A DNA stretch of 64,000 bases from Anaerolineae bacterium (GCA_023511655.1 JAIMBB010000001.1:18479-82478), one strand, 5' to 3'. Positions 19,653-28,417 are shown, counted from the stretch's first letter. The notes: generated from the sequence alone by a model not told the origin. A program made the numbers and translations.

Positions 19653-19661
19653 TGCTATAAT
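19653..19661 (+). promoter_or_regulatory. Extended -10 promoter upstream of a two-helix membrane protein
   Basis: TGCTATAAT matches the extended -10 element (TGnTATAAT) perfectly. It lies 20 bases before the ATG at 19682, so the leader would be very short. No good -35 hexamer is seen, as is usual for extended -10 promoters. Confidence 0.6.
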
Positions 19662-19681
19662 GATCGCGCGCAGGTGTTCCC

Positions 19682-20215
19682 ATGACTGACTATTCGCGAC
19701 CGCGAGAAGAAGGCCTGGCCGGACAAACCGAGCCGAACGGAAAGACACCGGCGCCGGCATCGCCCGTGACACTGCCGCCACCGGCGTATGACGACCCGGG
19801 GGTCAAGCAAGCCAATCGCAAAGCCGCCCTCGTCGGCGTGGCCATTGGCGTGCTGGCCGTCGTCGTGCTGAGCATCGCGGTCTACCTGCTGCTACAGAAC
19901 CCGGCGCTTACGGCGAACATCCGCGACATTGTGATCATCCTGACCGCCGTCGTCTTGATCGTGATGAGCGTCGTGATCAGCACGTTGCTGGTGGTTCTGC
20001 TCTACCGCGTGCAGGAGCTGATGCACTTTCTGCGCGCCGAGCTGGTGCCGATTTTGACGGACACGCAGAAAGCGGTGAAGACGTTATACGGCACGACCAT
20101 GTTCATGAGCGACAGCGTCGCCAAGCCGGCGATCAAAGCAGCCGGTTTCGTATCCAGGGTTCAGCGAATGGCCCGGGTGGTCAATGCCAAGGCGAAAGGC
20201 AGTGCCGGTCAATGA
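19682..20215 (+). CDS. Two-helix membrane protein, unknown function
   Basis: 177 residues: a Pro-rich polar N-terminus, two membrane helices (about 55-72 and 82-108), and a C-terminal amphipathic tail (RVQELMHFLRAELVPILTDTQKAVKTLYGTT, in part) resembling DUF948-like or YtxG-like proteins. It precedes a YtxH-type protein by about 60 bases. A structural or stress role at the membrane is inferred only from that neighbour. Confidence 0.65.
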   Translation: MTDYSRPREEGLAGQTEPNGKTPAPASPVTLPPPAYDDPGVKQANRKAALVGVAIGVLAVVVLSIAVYLLLQNPALTANIRDIVIILTAVVLIVMSVVISTLLVVLLYRVQELMHFLRAELVPILTDTQKAVKTLYGTTMFMSDSVAKPAIKAAGFVSRVQRMARVVNAKAKGSAGQ

Positions 20216-20272
20216 CGGGCAAACCGCCCGTCGGTCGCGTACGACTGGCCGTTCAAGGAGAGGTGAGAGATT

Positions 20273-20632
20273 ATGGCTAGCAACAATTCGGGCGCCGAGA
20301 TGGGCGCATTCTTTGCAGGTGTGCTGATTGGCGGGCTGATCGGCGCCGCGATGGCCTTGTTGATGGCGCCGCAAAGCGGCGAGGAAACGCGCAAGCAAAT
20401 TGGCCGCGCCAGCAACGACCTGCGCGACCGCGCCCAGGATACGCTGGAAGATGCCCGCGAACGCGCCGAGGCAACCATCGCCGATGCGCGCCGTCGGGCC
20501 GAGCGGATCATCGAGGAAGCTCGCGAGCGCGCCGAGCATATCGTGCAAGAAGCGCGCACTTCGGTCGAGCAAGCGTCGCAGGATGCGAAAGCGGCAGCCG
20601 AGCGTGCTGCGCCCTCTTCGGGCGAAGCCTAG
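20273..20632 (+). CDS. YtxH-domain protein
   Basis: 119 residues. A glycine-rich N-terminal membrane helix (GAFFAGVLIGGLIGAAMALL) is followed by APQSGEETRKQI, the YtxH signature, and then a long Ala/Glu/Arg-rich helix with clear 11-residue periodicity (ARERAEATIADARRRAERI, and so on) that should form a coiled coil. YtxH proteins are general-stress-associated in Bacillus. A GAGGTGAGAG ribosome site precedes the ATG. Confidence 0.85.
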   Translation: MASNNSGAEMGAFFAGVLIGGLIGAAMALLMAPQSGEETRKQIGRASNDLRDRAQDTLEDARERAEATIADARRRAERIIEEARERAEHIVQEARTSVEQASQDAKAAAERAAPSSGEA

Positions 20633-20777
20633 CGAGGCGTCCAAATCCTCAGCCGTCCGCGGACGATTGGCTTCGTGCGATACGCCGCGCTGGGTGCTGA
20701 TGCTAATGGACGCTTGGTTTGCTCAATGAGCATTCGATGTAAATCGGGCTAAATCGGCTCTTGGTGTGAGTGTTTAG

Positions 20778-20817
20778 AACGTGCCATCTCGCGCGGCGGG
20801 ATGGCACGTTTGTTTTT
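20778..20817 (+). terminator. Rho-independent terminator
   Basis: AACGTGCCATC (20778-20788) pairs with GATGGCACGTT (20800-20810), an 11-bp stem followed by TGTTTTT. It is placed to end transcription coming from the YtxH-protein gene, just before the aminotransferase gene at 20855. Confidence 0.8.
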
Positions 20818-20854
20818 CCATGCCCTGACGAATGGGCGTGGGTAAAGGAGAACT

Positions 20855-22303
20855 ATGTTTAAGGACAAACTTCCAAATGACCTACCGATGGAATCTTTAG
20901 TGAAGCCTGCCGCGGGCTCTATGGCGACGACACCGGTCGCTATGGCACCAGCAGGCGAAGCTCCACGCATTGCGATGGCCAACGCTCGCCCCGCCACGCA
21001 ACGCGACTTGTGGTATGCGCGCGCTCGCGCCGCCATGCCGTGGGGAGTCTCTTCCAACTTCCGCTACTGGGGCGAGGACGACACGCCCGTGGTGGCGCGC
21101 GGCAAGGGCGCATACATCTGGGATGTTGACGGCAAACGATATATTGACTATCGCCTCGGCTTCGGGCCGGTTATCCTCGGCCACGCCTACGACGCCGTCA
21201 CGCAGGCGGTCTTCGAAGCCATGCAAGATGGCAACACCTTTGCCCTGACCAACGTATACGAAATTCAGGCAGCGGAACGCCTCTGTCGCATGACGGGAGC
21301 GGACAAAGTGCGCTTCACCAACAGCGGCAGCGAAAGCACCATGCATGCCTTGCGCATCGCCCGGGCACACACCAACCGCGAACGCTTCATCAAGTTCGAG
21401 GGGTGTTATCACGGCGCCCACGACAACGTGATGTGGAGCACGCCCAACAGCCCGGTCGAAGCCATGGGGTCACGACGCAGCCCGATTCCCGTGCCGACCA
21501 GCAGCGGCATCCCGAACGATATGCGCCGGCTCGTCATCCCCCTACCCTTCAACGACTTCGAGATGCTGGAGCGCACGGTGCGCGATCACGGCCACGACAT
21601 CGCCGCCATCCTGGTCGAGCCGATGATGGGCAACATGGCCTCGCTCATGCCGGCCAAAGGCTGGCTGGAATTCATTCGCAAGCTGTGCGACGACTATGGC
21701 ATCGTCATGATCATGGATGAGGTGAAGACGGGCTTTCGCATCGCGCCCGGCGGCGCGCAACAGTTCTTCGGCGTGCACGCCGACCTCGTCACCTATGCCA
21801 AGGCGATGGGCAACGGCTTCCCAATCGGAGCCATCGCCGGCAAAGAAGAATTCATGATGACCATCGAACCGGGCGCCGTGGGTCACGGCGGCACCTATTG
21901 CGGCAACGTGGTGTCGGTGGCAGCGTGCGATGCCACGCTGCGCGTGATGGAGGAAGAACCGGTGTTCGAGACCATCAACGCGCGCGGCCTGCGGTTGATG
22001 GCCGGCATTCACGACATCCTCGATCGCTTCGGCATCCCCCATGTCGTGACGGGCGTGCCGGCGATGTTCGGCGTGATCATTGGCAACGGCGAAGCCGACA
22101 GCCCTCCGCGCGACTACCGCACGGCCAACAGCTATTCAGACGATGAGCTATCGAGCGCGATTTGTGAGGGGTTGCGCGAACGTGGGGTGATGCCCGACCC
22201 CGACTACGCCGAGCCCTGGTTCCTGTGCTATGCGCTCAGTGAGGCCGACGTGGACGAGACGTTGCAGGCTTACGAGGATGTCGTCGCGTCGGTGATTCGG
22301 TAG
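20855..22303 (+). CDS. Glutamate-1-semialdehyde aminomutase-like class III aminotransferase
   Basis: 482 residues of the PLP-dependent class III aminotransferase family, closest in pattern to HemL: PWGVSSNFRYWGEDDTPVV near the start, VRFTNSGSESTMHALRIAR (phosphate-binding region), IMIMDEVKTGFRIAPGGAQ, and the PLP lysine in TYAKAMGNGFPIGAIAG. A 50-residue N-terminal extension is Pro/Ala-rich and unusual for HemL. True HemL makes 5-aminolevulinate for tetrapyrroles, but many HemL-like paralogues act on other substrates; the extension and the isolated position favour a paralogue. An AAGGAG site precedes the ATG. Confidence 0.85.
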   Translation: MFKDKLPNDLPMESLVKPAAGSMATTPVAMAPAGEAPRIAMANARPATQRDLWYARARAAMPWGVSSNFRYWGEDDTPVVARGKGAYIWDVDGKRYIDYRLGFGPVILGHAYDAVTQAVFEAMQDGNTFALTNVYEIQAAERLCRMTGADKVRFTNSGSESTMHALRIARAHTNRERFIKFEGCYHGAHDNVMWSTPNSPVEAMGSRRSPIPVPTSSGIPNDMRRLVIPLPFNDFEMLERTVRDHGHDIAAILVEPMMGNMASLMPAKGWLEFIRKLCDDYGIVMIMDEVKTGFRIAPGGAQQFFGVHADLVTYAKAMGNGFPIGAIAGKEEFMMTIEPGAVGHGGTYCGNVVSVAACDATLRVMEEEPVFETINARGLRLMAGIHDILDRFGIPHVVTGVPAMFGVIIGNGEADSPPRDYRTANSYSDDELSSAICEGLRERGVMPDPDYAEPWFLCYALSEADVDETLQAYEDVVASVIR

Positions 22304-22332
22304 AGGAACAATTTCTTCGCCACTCAATCCCA

Positions 22333-22382
22333 GCAACCCGATTTCCCGCGAGTCCTCGAAAAGAGGTGGGAAATCGGGTTGC
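22333..22382. terminator. Bidirectional terminator between convergent genes
   Basis: GCAACCCGATTTCCC (22333-22347) is perfectly repeated in inverted form at 22368-22382, giving a 15-bp stem with a 20-base loop. It lies between the ends of the convergent aminotransferase and DUF1269 genes, so it can serve both strands. Confidence 0.8.
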
Positions 22383-22395
22383 AGTTTGTTCATCA

Positions 22396-22908
22396 TCAAC
22401 CGCTCAGTCGAGCGACGACGTCGGCGGGCAGGCGATGACCCACGAGCTGCCCACCCAGCTTCTCCAACTCGGCAACGACGATGGAGTATTCCTCGGGCCT
22501 GACCAGGGTGATTAGCGCCGAATGACCGGCGTCCAGGCGATCTCCGATGTCGCGCAAGGCATCGTCGGGGAAGCCGACGTCGGGGGCAATGGACTGAACG
22601 ACCGCTTTGGTCTCCTGCCCGGCCAGCGGGCCGGCCACGGGTCCCAGCATGCCGGCGATGTTGTAGAGCAACCACGTCACACCTTTGACGACCGCGCCCG
22701 CCGCGGTGCTCAGCGCCTCCACGCGCCGCTCGGCCGTCTCGTGGAAGACGATTTGGCCATCCGCGTTCTTCTTGACCACGGCGATATTGCCGAGCTTGAT
22801 TGCGTCGAGCCGGGCATCGAGCGCTTCGATCGCCTGTCGCACCTCCTCGGCCTTTTCTGCGCCGTCGAACGTGCAGATGATGAGTTGAAGGGACTGCGTC
22901 ATATTCAC
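22396..22908 (-). CDS. DUF1269 family protein
   Basis: 170 residues. It opens with LQLIICTFDGAEKAEEVRQAI, carries a central glycine-rich hydrophobic segment (GMLGPVAGPLAG) and ends with a ferredoxin-like region, HSALITLVRPEEYSIVVAEL. This pattern is typical of DUF1269 membrane-associated proteins of unknown function, often found in stress contexts. The gene is monocistronic with a shared terminator. Confidence 0.75.
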   Translation of the reverse strand: MNMTQSLQLIICTFDGAEKAEEVRQAIEALDARLDAIKLGNIAVVKKNADGQIVFHETAERRVEALSTAAGAVVKGVTWLLYNIAGMLGPVAGPLAGQETKAVVQSIAPDVGFPDDALRDIGDRLDAGHSALITLVRPEEYSIVVAELEKLGGQLVGHRLPADVVARLSG

Positions 22909-23026
22909 CCTTTAAGTGTGCCCATTGTAAACGGCGAATCGAAGAAACATTAGAGCGCGAGTTCAGCATCCCGCTGCCGACGAAGTTGTATCAGGCGATA
23001 CGTCTGGAACGCGTATGATTCGCAAG

Positions 23027-23197
23027 GTTGGGCAAGCCCGGCAGACTTGCCCAACGACGGGAAACGATCGGTTCGGGGGCGGGCATAGCGGGGCCGGTCG
23101 GCCCAGGCTATGCCCAGTCTTTTGTATATGCCTGGCGCGGGCGACGCCCCCGGATCGCCTTGTCAGCCTCCGAGGTTCTTCGAGAACCCCGGAGGCT
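23027..23197. repeat. Cluster of three inverted repeats (REP-like)
   Basis: Three hairpins in a gene-free stretch: GTTGGGCAAG/CTTGCCCAAC (23027-23036 with 23046-23055); GGGCATAGC/GCTATGCCC (23081-23089 with 23107-23115, with an inner GGGCCG/CGGCCC pairing); and AGCCTCCG/CGGAGGCT (23165-23172 with 23190-23197, with an inner GGTTCT/AGAACC). These look like dispersed palindromic repeats. The whole 22909-23671 interval has no intact gene. Confidence 0.6.
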
Positions 23198-23244
23198 CCT
23201 GCGCGCAGACCAGACACATCCGGCGCTGTTCTTCCTCCTTCGCC

Positions 23245-23508
23245 TCAACCCTGAAACGGTAGTCGCAGGGCATTTTCGGAACGGCCTCGCGCATGGTGAC
23301 GCGCGCCGCCGTACCCACCCGGAGGTGGGTACCAGAGGAAGGGACGGACGAACATGACGGCAACACGAAACCCGTTGTCATTGTTGCGATTGTCTGTGTG
23401 ATTCCTGTTGCGGTAGGCCGCGCGCGCGTTGTCTCGATTGTTGTTCCACGTGCCGCCGCGCAGCACCTTCCCGGATGGCCTGACCAAGCATCGCTGCCCG
23501 GCGGGCAT
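23245..23508 (-). pseudogene. Orphan DGR variable-repeat-like fragment (FGE/SUMF1 C-terminus)
   Basis: On the minus strand, positions 23469-23362 encode KVLRGGTWNNNRDNA and, a few codons on, DNRNNDNGFRV. This is the C-terminal signature of formylglycine-generating-enzyme-like proteins used as targets of diversity-generating retroelements. About ten of 29 codons are AAC or AAT, as expected for an adenine-rich variable or template repeat. A perfect 9-bp hairpin with a 4-base loop (23311-23332) follows 30 bases downstream, as seen after DGR target repeats. The rest of a target gene is missing upstream, and no reverse transcriptase or accessory gene is in the window, so it is a remnant or a detached repeat. 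Confidence 0.5.
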
Positions 23509-23671
23509 GCGGTGAGCTTGTCGTGGCGACCATGCAACACGCTGAGCCCGTCGAAGTGTGCGGCTCGGTCGAAGGCGGCATGCCTCGACAGGCTCAGCAT
23601 GCCTTTACACACCGCTTCGCCTCCACCTATTGACAATTCGCCGCTTTTGTCCAAAATTGTATTCCATCAGA

Positions 23672-23681
23672 TGGTATACCA
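23672..23681. promoter_or_regulatory. FadR/GntR-type operator overlapping the regulator start
   Basis: TGGTATACCA is a perfect 10-bp palindrome of the TGGTnnACCA form bound by FadR-subfamily regulators. It ends immediately before the ATG of the GntR/FCD gene at 23682, suggesting autoregulation. A TTGACA lies at 23630-23635, but no well-spaced -10 element is clear. Confidence 0.6.
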
Positions 23682-24461
23682 ATGTTCAAGAAGATCGAGC
23701 GCGAGGCCAACCTCTCCGAGCTGGTCAGCCGGCAGATCCAGGCCTTGATCCTGGAGCACCAGCTCAAACCGAACGACCGCCTGCCGGCCGAGCGCGACCT
23801 GGCTGAGCGATTCGGCGTCAGCCGCACCGTGGTGCGCGAAGCCGTGCGCGGCCTGGTCGCCAAAGGCTTGCTGGAAGTCACGCCCGGCCGTGGCGGCACG
23901 ATCGTGCGGCTGCCCACCGCCGAGACGATGAGCGAGATGATGACGCTGTTCCTGCGCGGCGACGAGCGCACGCTTGACTACGAGAACCTGATCGAGGTGC
24001 GGCGGGTGTTGGAAGTCGCTATCGCCGGCTTTGCCGCCGAGCGCCGCACGGCCGAAGACCTCCAGGAAATGGAGCACATCCTGGAGGAAACGCTCAAAGT
24101 CGGCAACGATCGCGATCGCTATGTAAAGTGGGACCTGGCCTTTCACCAGGCGCTGGCGCGGGCCACGCACAATCGCCTCTTCCCGTTGCTGCTCGAGTCG
24201 GTGAACGAGTTGATGATCGAAGTGCGGCAGCTCGCCTTCCGCACGTTGGGCGCGCCAGCGCGTTCGTATCGCTATCACCTGGCCATCTTCGATCAGGTGA
24301 AAGCCGGCGACGCTGACGGCGCGCGCGAAGCCATGCGCGACCACCTGGTCGAAGCGGAACAGACGCTGCGCAAGGCGCTGGCAATGCAGGACCAGGGTGA
24401 AGAGCGAGCAACATCCAGCGGTCCGATACGACGTAAACGAGCAAAGGCAGCCCCGCACTGA
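23682..24461 (+). CDS. GntR-family (FadR subfamily, FCD domain) transcriptional regulator
   Basis: 259 residues: an N-terminal winged helix (LPAERDLAERFGVSRTVVREAV, in part) and a C-terminal all-helical FCD ligand domain (ENLIEVRRVLEVAIAGFAAER, DLAFHQALARATHN, HLAIFDQVKAGDADGAREAM) with the metal-binding Asp/His residues. FCD regulators typically sense sugar acids or other carboxylates, which fits control of the sugar-acid catabolic island downstream. It starts right at a TGGTATACCA palindrome, and the transporter gene begins 80 bases after its stop. Confidence 0.92.
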   Translation: MFKKIEREANLSELVSRQIQALILEHQLKPNDRLPAERDLAERFGVSRTVVREAVRGLVAKGLLEVTPGRGGTIVRLPTAETMSEMMTLFLRGDERTLDYENLIEVRRVLEVAIAGFAAERRTAEDLQEMEHILEETLKVGNDRDRYVKWDLAFHQALARATHNRLFPLLLESVNELMIEVRQLAFRTLGAPARSYRYHLAIFDQVKAGDADGAREAMRDHLVEAEQTLRKALAMQDQGEERATSSGPIRRKRAKAAPH

Positions 24462-24540
24462 CGCCTGCGCGACAGTGATTCATGAAGTCCGGCGCGTCGC
24501 TCCAAGCCAAGCGCCGATTATCAAATTCCAGGAGGAAGTC

Positions 24541-26052
24541 ATGCTCAGGAACACAAGAAATCGAGTCAGCAGACGAACGTTGCTCAAGTGGATGGGAATG
24601 GGTGCAGCCGGCATCGGGCTGGCCGCATGCGCCGCCCCAACTCCCCCCGCCGCTCCGGCAGCGACAACCGCGCCTGCGGCGACGGAGGCGCCCAAAGAGG
24701 AGCCCAAGCCGGCCGAAACACCCGCGGCAGCAGGTCAGGTCACGCTTGACGTGGTGATGGACACGCCGGAATACCAGAACCAGCACCGGCAGATCTTCGA
24801 CATCTTCGAGCAGGAGAACCCGGGCGTGAAGATCAACTTCACCACACATAGTGAGGACGGCCAACCTGCTTACGTCGCAAAAGTGGCCGGTGGCTACACC
24901 CCGGCGATGGAAAGCGTGTGGGCCAGCGGCAATAGCTTCAGGTTGAACAAAGATACGTACAAGGTCGCGATTGACATCAGCACGATTGACTATCCGTATT
25001 ACGATCTGTTCACCTACCCGTTGAAGACGGCTTGGTCGGAAATCTATGGCGAGAGCGGGCCGCGCTGCATTGACCCCTTCAACGGCCCAGTGATGACATG
25101 GATGTTCCACGAAGACCTGCTCGAAAAAGCCGGCCTCAATCCAATCGGCAAAGTCAAGACGTGGGATGACCTGAAGACCTGGCTCGATGAAGGCACCAAA
25201 TGGGCGAAGACGCCCGATAGCGGGGTGCAATACTTCTGGGATCAGGCATGGTTAAACCCATGGTTCGGCTGGCACCTGCACTACGACACGATCCCGCTGG
25301 CGTTTCCCGACGGTCAACGCGAAGCGCAGATTGCCTGTTGGAAGGGCGAGAAGAAATTCAACGCCGAGGATTCGCCCTATCGCCACACCATCATGTTCTA
25401 CAAGGAAGCCTATGACAAAGGCTGGCTGCCGGAGAACTTCTGGACGCGCGGCTGGGAGAACGACATGGAGGCCAGTTTTGCCGCCAAAAAGAGCGCGGTG
25501 ATGCTACATGGGCCATGGCCGTGGGATAAGACGCTGGCGATTGACCCGAACGCCAAGCAGGCAGGCATGCCCGCCACTCCGCCTGCACAAGGCCAGAGCC
25601 AGTGGATGCAGCTTCAACCCGACCCCGGCGTGGACGGCAGTAGCATGGCCACGATGATCCGGGCAGGCAACGAAACGAAGCCTGAGTATGAAACGATCAA
25701 GAAGCTATTCATCTGGTGGAACAGTCCAGACATCGTACGGCTGCGCGGTGAAGCAATCGGTTTCGTGCCTGCAATGAAACTCGACCCACCGGCCGAACTC
25801 ACAGGCCCGCAACTGGTCAATGTCGTTCTCGAGATTGAGAAGCCCGGAGGTCAATGGGAAAGCGTGAAGTGGGAGCGCTCGATTAGCGGTGAGACGCTGA
25901 TGGGCGGTAAGCGCAAGGGCGGCTCCCCTGGCGTGTGGGACGTCGAATCCGGCAACATCGCCAAGTATTGGGCAGATGTGATGACCGGCAAGATGTCGGT
26001 TCAGGAGTATCTCGACATTGCCCAGAAGAACTATGAGGCAAGCTACGCTTAG
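24541..26052 (+). CDS. Sugar ABC transporter substrate-binding lipoprotein (set B)
   Basis: 503 residues from the ATG at 24541, which has AGGAGG five bases upstream. A twin-arginine motif (SRRTLLKWMG) and lipobox (GLAAC) are followed by a long Pro/Ala/Thr/Glu linker, then an extracellular solute-binding family 1 body (LDVVMDTPEYQNQHRQIFDI onward). It lies directly downstream of the GntR/FCD regulator and upstream of two permeases. Apiose, an apiose-containing oligosaccharide or a related sugar is a plausible ligand from context; this is inference. Confidence 0.9.
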   Translation: MLRNTRNRVSRRTLLKWMGMGAAGIGLAACAAPTPPAAPAATTAPAATEAPKEEPKPAETPAAAGQVTLDVVMDTPEYQNQHRQIFDIFEQENPGVKINFTTHSEDGQPAYVAKVAGGYTPAMESVWASGNSFRLNKDTYKVAIDISTIDYPYYDLFTYPLKTAWSEIYGESGPRCIDPFNGPVMTWMFHEDLLEKAGLNPIGKVKTWDDLKTWLDEGTKWAKTPDSGVQYFWDQAWLNPWFGWHLHYDTIPLAFPDGQREAQIACWKGEKKFNAEDSPYRHTIMFYKEAYDKGWLPENFWTRGWENDMEASFAAKKSAVMLHGPWPWDKTLAIDPNAKQAGMPATPPAQGQSQWMQLQPDPGVDGSSMATMIRAGNETKPEYETIKKLFIWWNSPDIVRLRGEAIGFVPAMKLDPPAELTGPQLVNVVLEIEKPGGQWESVKWERSISGETLMGGKRKGGSPGVWDVESGNIAKYWADVMTGKMSVQEYLDIAQKNYEASYA

Positions 26053-26157
26053 CCAAGGTTGAGCCAGACGTTCTTCGTTTTGCATGTCGCGCTCTTGGTT
26101 CAAGACGAAGCACTCGGACTCGGTGTGCGAGATCCGTTCTTGTCTCTTCCTCGCCGA

Positions 26158-26206
26158 CCCCGGTGGGGGCGATACGTGGGCGGCAGGGTGTTGCCTTCCA
26201 CCGGGG
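26158..26206 (+). repeat. Stem-loop between binding-protein and permease genes (set B)
   Basis: CCCCGGTGG (26158-26166) pairs with CCACCGGGG (26198-26206), with a 31-base loop, in the 182-base gap after the binding-protein gene. It is weaker than the stem-loops at the equivalent place in the other sets. No T tract follows. Confidence 0.5.
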
Positions 26207-26234
26207 GATCGGTCGAAGGGACAAGCCTGGAAAT

Positions 26235-27149
26235 ATGGCGACTACTATTAGCCCGCATAGGCGCAGTTTAGAGAGGCAGCGCATTCGACAAGACTGGCTG
26301 CTGCTCGCACCGCAACTGATCCTGTTCATTGGGCTGACGCTGGTGCCCTTCGCCGTCGCCTTTCCGGTGTTGTTTACCGACCGCCTGTCCTTTCAGGACA
26401 CCAGCGTAGATTACATCGGCACGGCCAACTTCTTTCGTATCTTCAACGACCCGAGCGTCCAGGCGGAGTACTTCCCGGCCCTGTGGCGCACCATCCGCTT
26501 CGTCGCGTTGAACTATGTGATGGTGTTTGTTTTCGGGCTGACGCTCGCGCTGTTGATCTACGAAGTGGGCTTCACCGGCTGGTTCTTCACCATCGTGTAT
26601 CTGCCGATGATGCTATCTGGCCTGGCGACTGGCTACATCGCCGAGATGCTGTTTTCGCGCTCGACCGGCACTGTCAACCTGATGCTGCGCGAGTGGTTCG
26701 GCATCACATCGCCGATCGACATCAAGCTGCCGGAAGGAACTACAGTGCTATTGCCGATCTTGATCGGCTGGCGCTATGCCGGCTTCAACGTGGCCATCTT
26801 TCTGGCCGGCCTGCTGTCTATTCCAACTGACACGATCGAAGCAGCGCGCGTGGACGGCGCGAGCTACTGGCAGCGGCTGTGGAAAGTCTACTTCCCGCAG
26901 ATGATTCCTGCATTCATCATCGCTACGATCTTCTGCCTAATCGGCTCTTTCGGTGTATTCGACGAGCTGATCGCGCTGAACGCGTTGAGCAGCAACAATG
27001 AGGCGAAGTTGTTGTCGGTGACGTTCTTCACCTACGCGTTTCAATCGCAACGACTGGCTCTGGGATTGGTGCTGACGCTCCAGACATTTCTGCCTCTCGT
27101 GGCGATTGCCGTGCTACTGCAACGCCTGCAAAGGCGGCTGCAATATTGA
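26235..27149 (+). CDS. Sugar ABC transporter permease, MalF type (set B)
   Basis: 304 residues from the ATG at 26235; an in-frame upstream ATG at 26163 would run through the intergenic stem-loop and is rejected. Six predicted membrane helices. The EAA loop reads IEAARVDGASYWQRLWKVYF, with the conserved Ala-Ala and Asp-Gly. The stop codon overlaps the first unit of a heptamer tandem repeat that fills the start of the gap to the next permease. Confidence 0.9.
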   Translation: MATTISPHRRSLERQRIRQDWLLLAPQLILFIGLTLVPFAVAFPVLFTDRLSFQDTSVDYIGTANFFRIFNDPSVQAEYFPALWRTIRFVALNYVMVFVFGLTLALLIYEVGFTGWFFTIVYLPMMLSGLATGYIAEMLFSRSTGTVNLMLREWFGITSPIDIKLPEGTTVLLPILIGWRYAGFNVAIFLAGLLSIPTDTIEAARVDGASYWQRLWKVYFPQMIPAFIIATIFCLIGSFGVFDELIALNALSSNNEAKLLSVTFFTYAFQSQRLALGLVLTLQTFLPLVAIAVLLQRLQRRLQY

Positions 27150-27189
27150 TCAGTGATCAGTGATAAGTGATAAGTGATAAGTGATCAGT
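27148..27189 (+). repeat. Six tandem heptamers (GATMAGT), STRR type
   Basis: Six uninterrupted 7-base units: GATCAGT twice, GATAAGT three times, then GATCAGT. The array begins within the permease stop codon. It resembles the short tandemly repeated repetitive sequences known from cyanobacteria. Degenerate related sequence continues to about 27240. Confidence 0.85.
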
Positions 27190-27261
27190 GGTCAATCATC
27201 AACTATCAGTCATGATCAATGGCTCATGACTGACGAGCGATGACTAACGCTGCCAAGAGAA

Positions 27262-28362
27262 ATGGTAAGCACGACCAGCACGTCCGAACGACCGGCGGCC
27301 CAAGCCACGACGTGGACGCCCGCGCGCAAGCGTCGCCTGCTCAAAGCGCTGGCGACAGCCTTCATGCTGGCCTACGCCATCGTGACGCTATTTCCCTTCT
27401 ACGTGCTGTTCGTCCGCACCTTCGTCAGCACCAAAGAATCAGTGAATCTGCACCTGTGGATTCCGCGCCAGGAAGACATCAGCCTGGACGCCGAGGTGGG
27501 CAATCTGTCGGTGCAATACAACCTCGACCTGCGCAAAGTGAAAGAAGACCTGGGCATCAAGGGCTACGTCAACCCGCGCGACAGCCTGCGCAAGGTGGCC
27601 GAGAAACACAAGGTTCCGCTCGAACGCATGCAGCAGTACTTCTCCGGCTTCGGCACATTCAACGGCTGGATTACGCTGCTGAACAACCCGGCGTTCTGGC
27701 AATCGCTGGTGCGCACCGTGATCGTCACCATCGTCAGCATCGTTGGGCTGTGCTTCTTGTCCATCCTGACCGGCGCAGGGCTGGCGGGGCTTCGCCGTCG
27801 CTACCAAATGACCATCTACAACATCTATCTGCTGCAAATGGTGATCCCGACGATCATGATTCTCATCCCGCAGTTTCTGATGGTGCAAGGGATGCAGAAT
27901 TTGATCCCCAGCGCAGACAAGCCTGGGTACACGCGTTGGGCCGTGCAGCTCATCTTCCTGATCCTGATCTTCATCAAGGGAGGAGCTCTGTCCACCATGG
28001 TTTTCACCAGCGCAATCAATCAGGTGCCGAGCGAGCTGGAGGAATCGGCCGTCCTTGATGGCGCATCGCGCTGGCAATATATCTGGCGCATCCTGTTCCC
28101 GCTCCTGAAGGTGCCAATCGCTACTGTATCGGTCATCATGCTACCCGTGTTCTGGAACGCCTTTCTCGAGCCGTTCGTATATCTCGATACGGCCAACACG
28201 ACGATGCTGCCGGTGATCGCCAACTACAGCGGCGCATACGCCGTCAACTATCAGATCATCTACACCGGCGTGTTCGTGTCGGTCATGCCGCTGCTGCTGG
28301 TGTATCTGCTACTGCGCAAGCTGTTCGTGCGCAGCGTGATGGCTGGGGCTATTAAAGGTTAG
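27262..28362 (+). CDS. Sugar ABC transporter permease, MalG type, with long external insert (set B)
   Basis: 366 residues, about 80-90 longer than a usual MalG-type subunit. After helix 1 (ATAFMLAYAIVTLFPFYVLF) a charged segment of roughly 80 residues (about 60-140, containing LHLWIPRQEDISLDAEVG and RDSLRKVAEKHKVPLERM) precedes helix 2 and should lie outside the membrane, perhaps contacting the binding protein. The EAA loop is LEESAVLDGASRWQYIWRIL and the C-terminus RSVMAGAIKG is typical. No ATPase follows. Confidence 0.88.
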   Translation: MVSTTSTSERPAAQATTWTPARKRRLLKALATAFMLAYAIVTLFPFYVLFVRTFVSTKESVNLHLWIPRQEDISLDAEVGNLSVQYNLDLRKVKEDLGIKGYVNPRDSLRKVAEKHKVPLERMQQYFSGFGTFNGWITLLNNPAFWQSLVRTVIVTIVSIVGLCFLSILTGAGLAGLRRRYQMTIYNIYLLQMVIPTIMILIPQFLMVQGMQNLIPSADKPGYTRWAVQLIFLILIFIKGGALSTMVFTSAINQVPSELEESAVLDGASRWQYIWRILFPLLKVPIATVSVIMLPVFWNAFLEPFVYLDTANTTMLPVIANYSGAYAVNYQIIYTGVFVSVMPLLLVYLLLRKLFVRSVMAGAIKG

Positions 28363-28417
28363 TGCTTCCCGACTCCCGGCTCGGAAGCTGGAGGCTGAAA
28401 GCCACAAGACGAACCCC

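Noticed and set aside
20855..22303. Annotation as true HemL
   Set aside because: The PLP motifs fit, but the long N-terminal extension and lack of haem-pathway neighbours leave a paralogue at least as likely, so no gene symbol is given.
27148..27189. CRISPR-like array
   Set aside because: Units are 7 bases with no spacers, and no cas gene is near. It is a simple heptamer tandem repeat.
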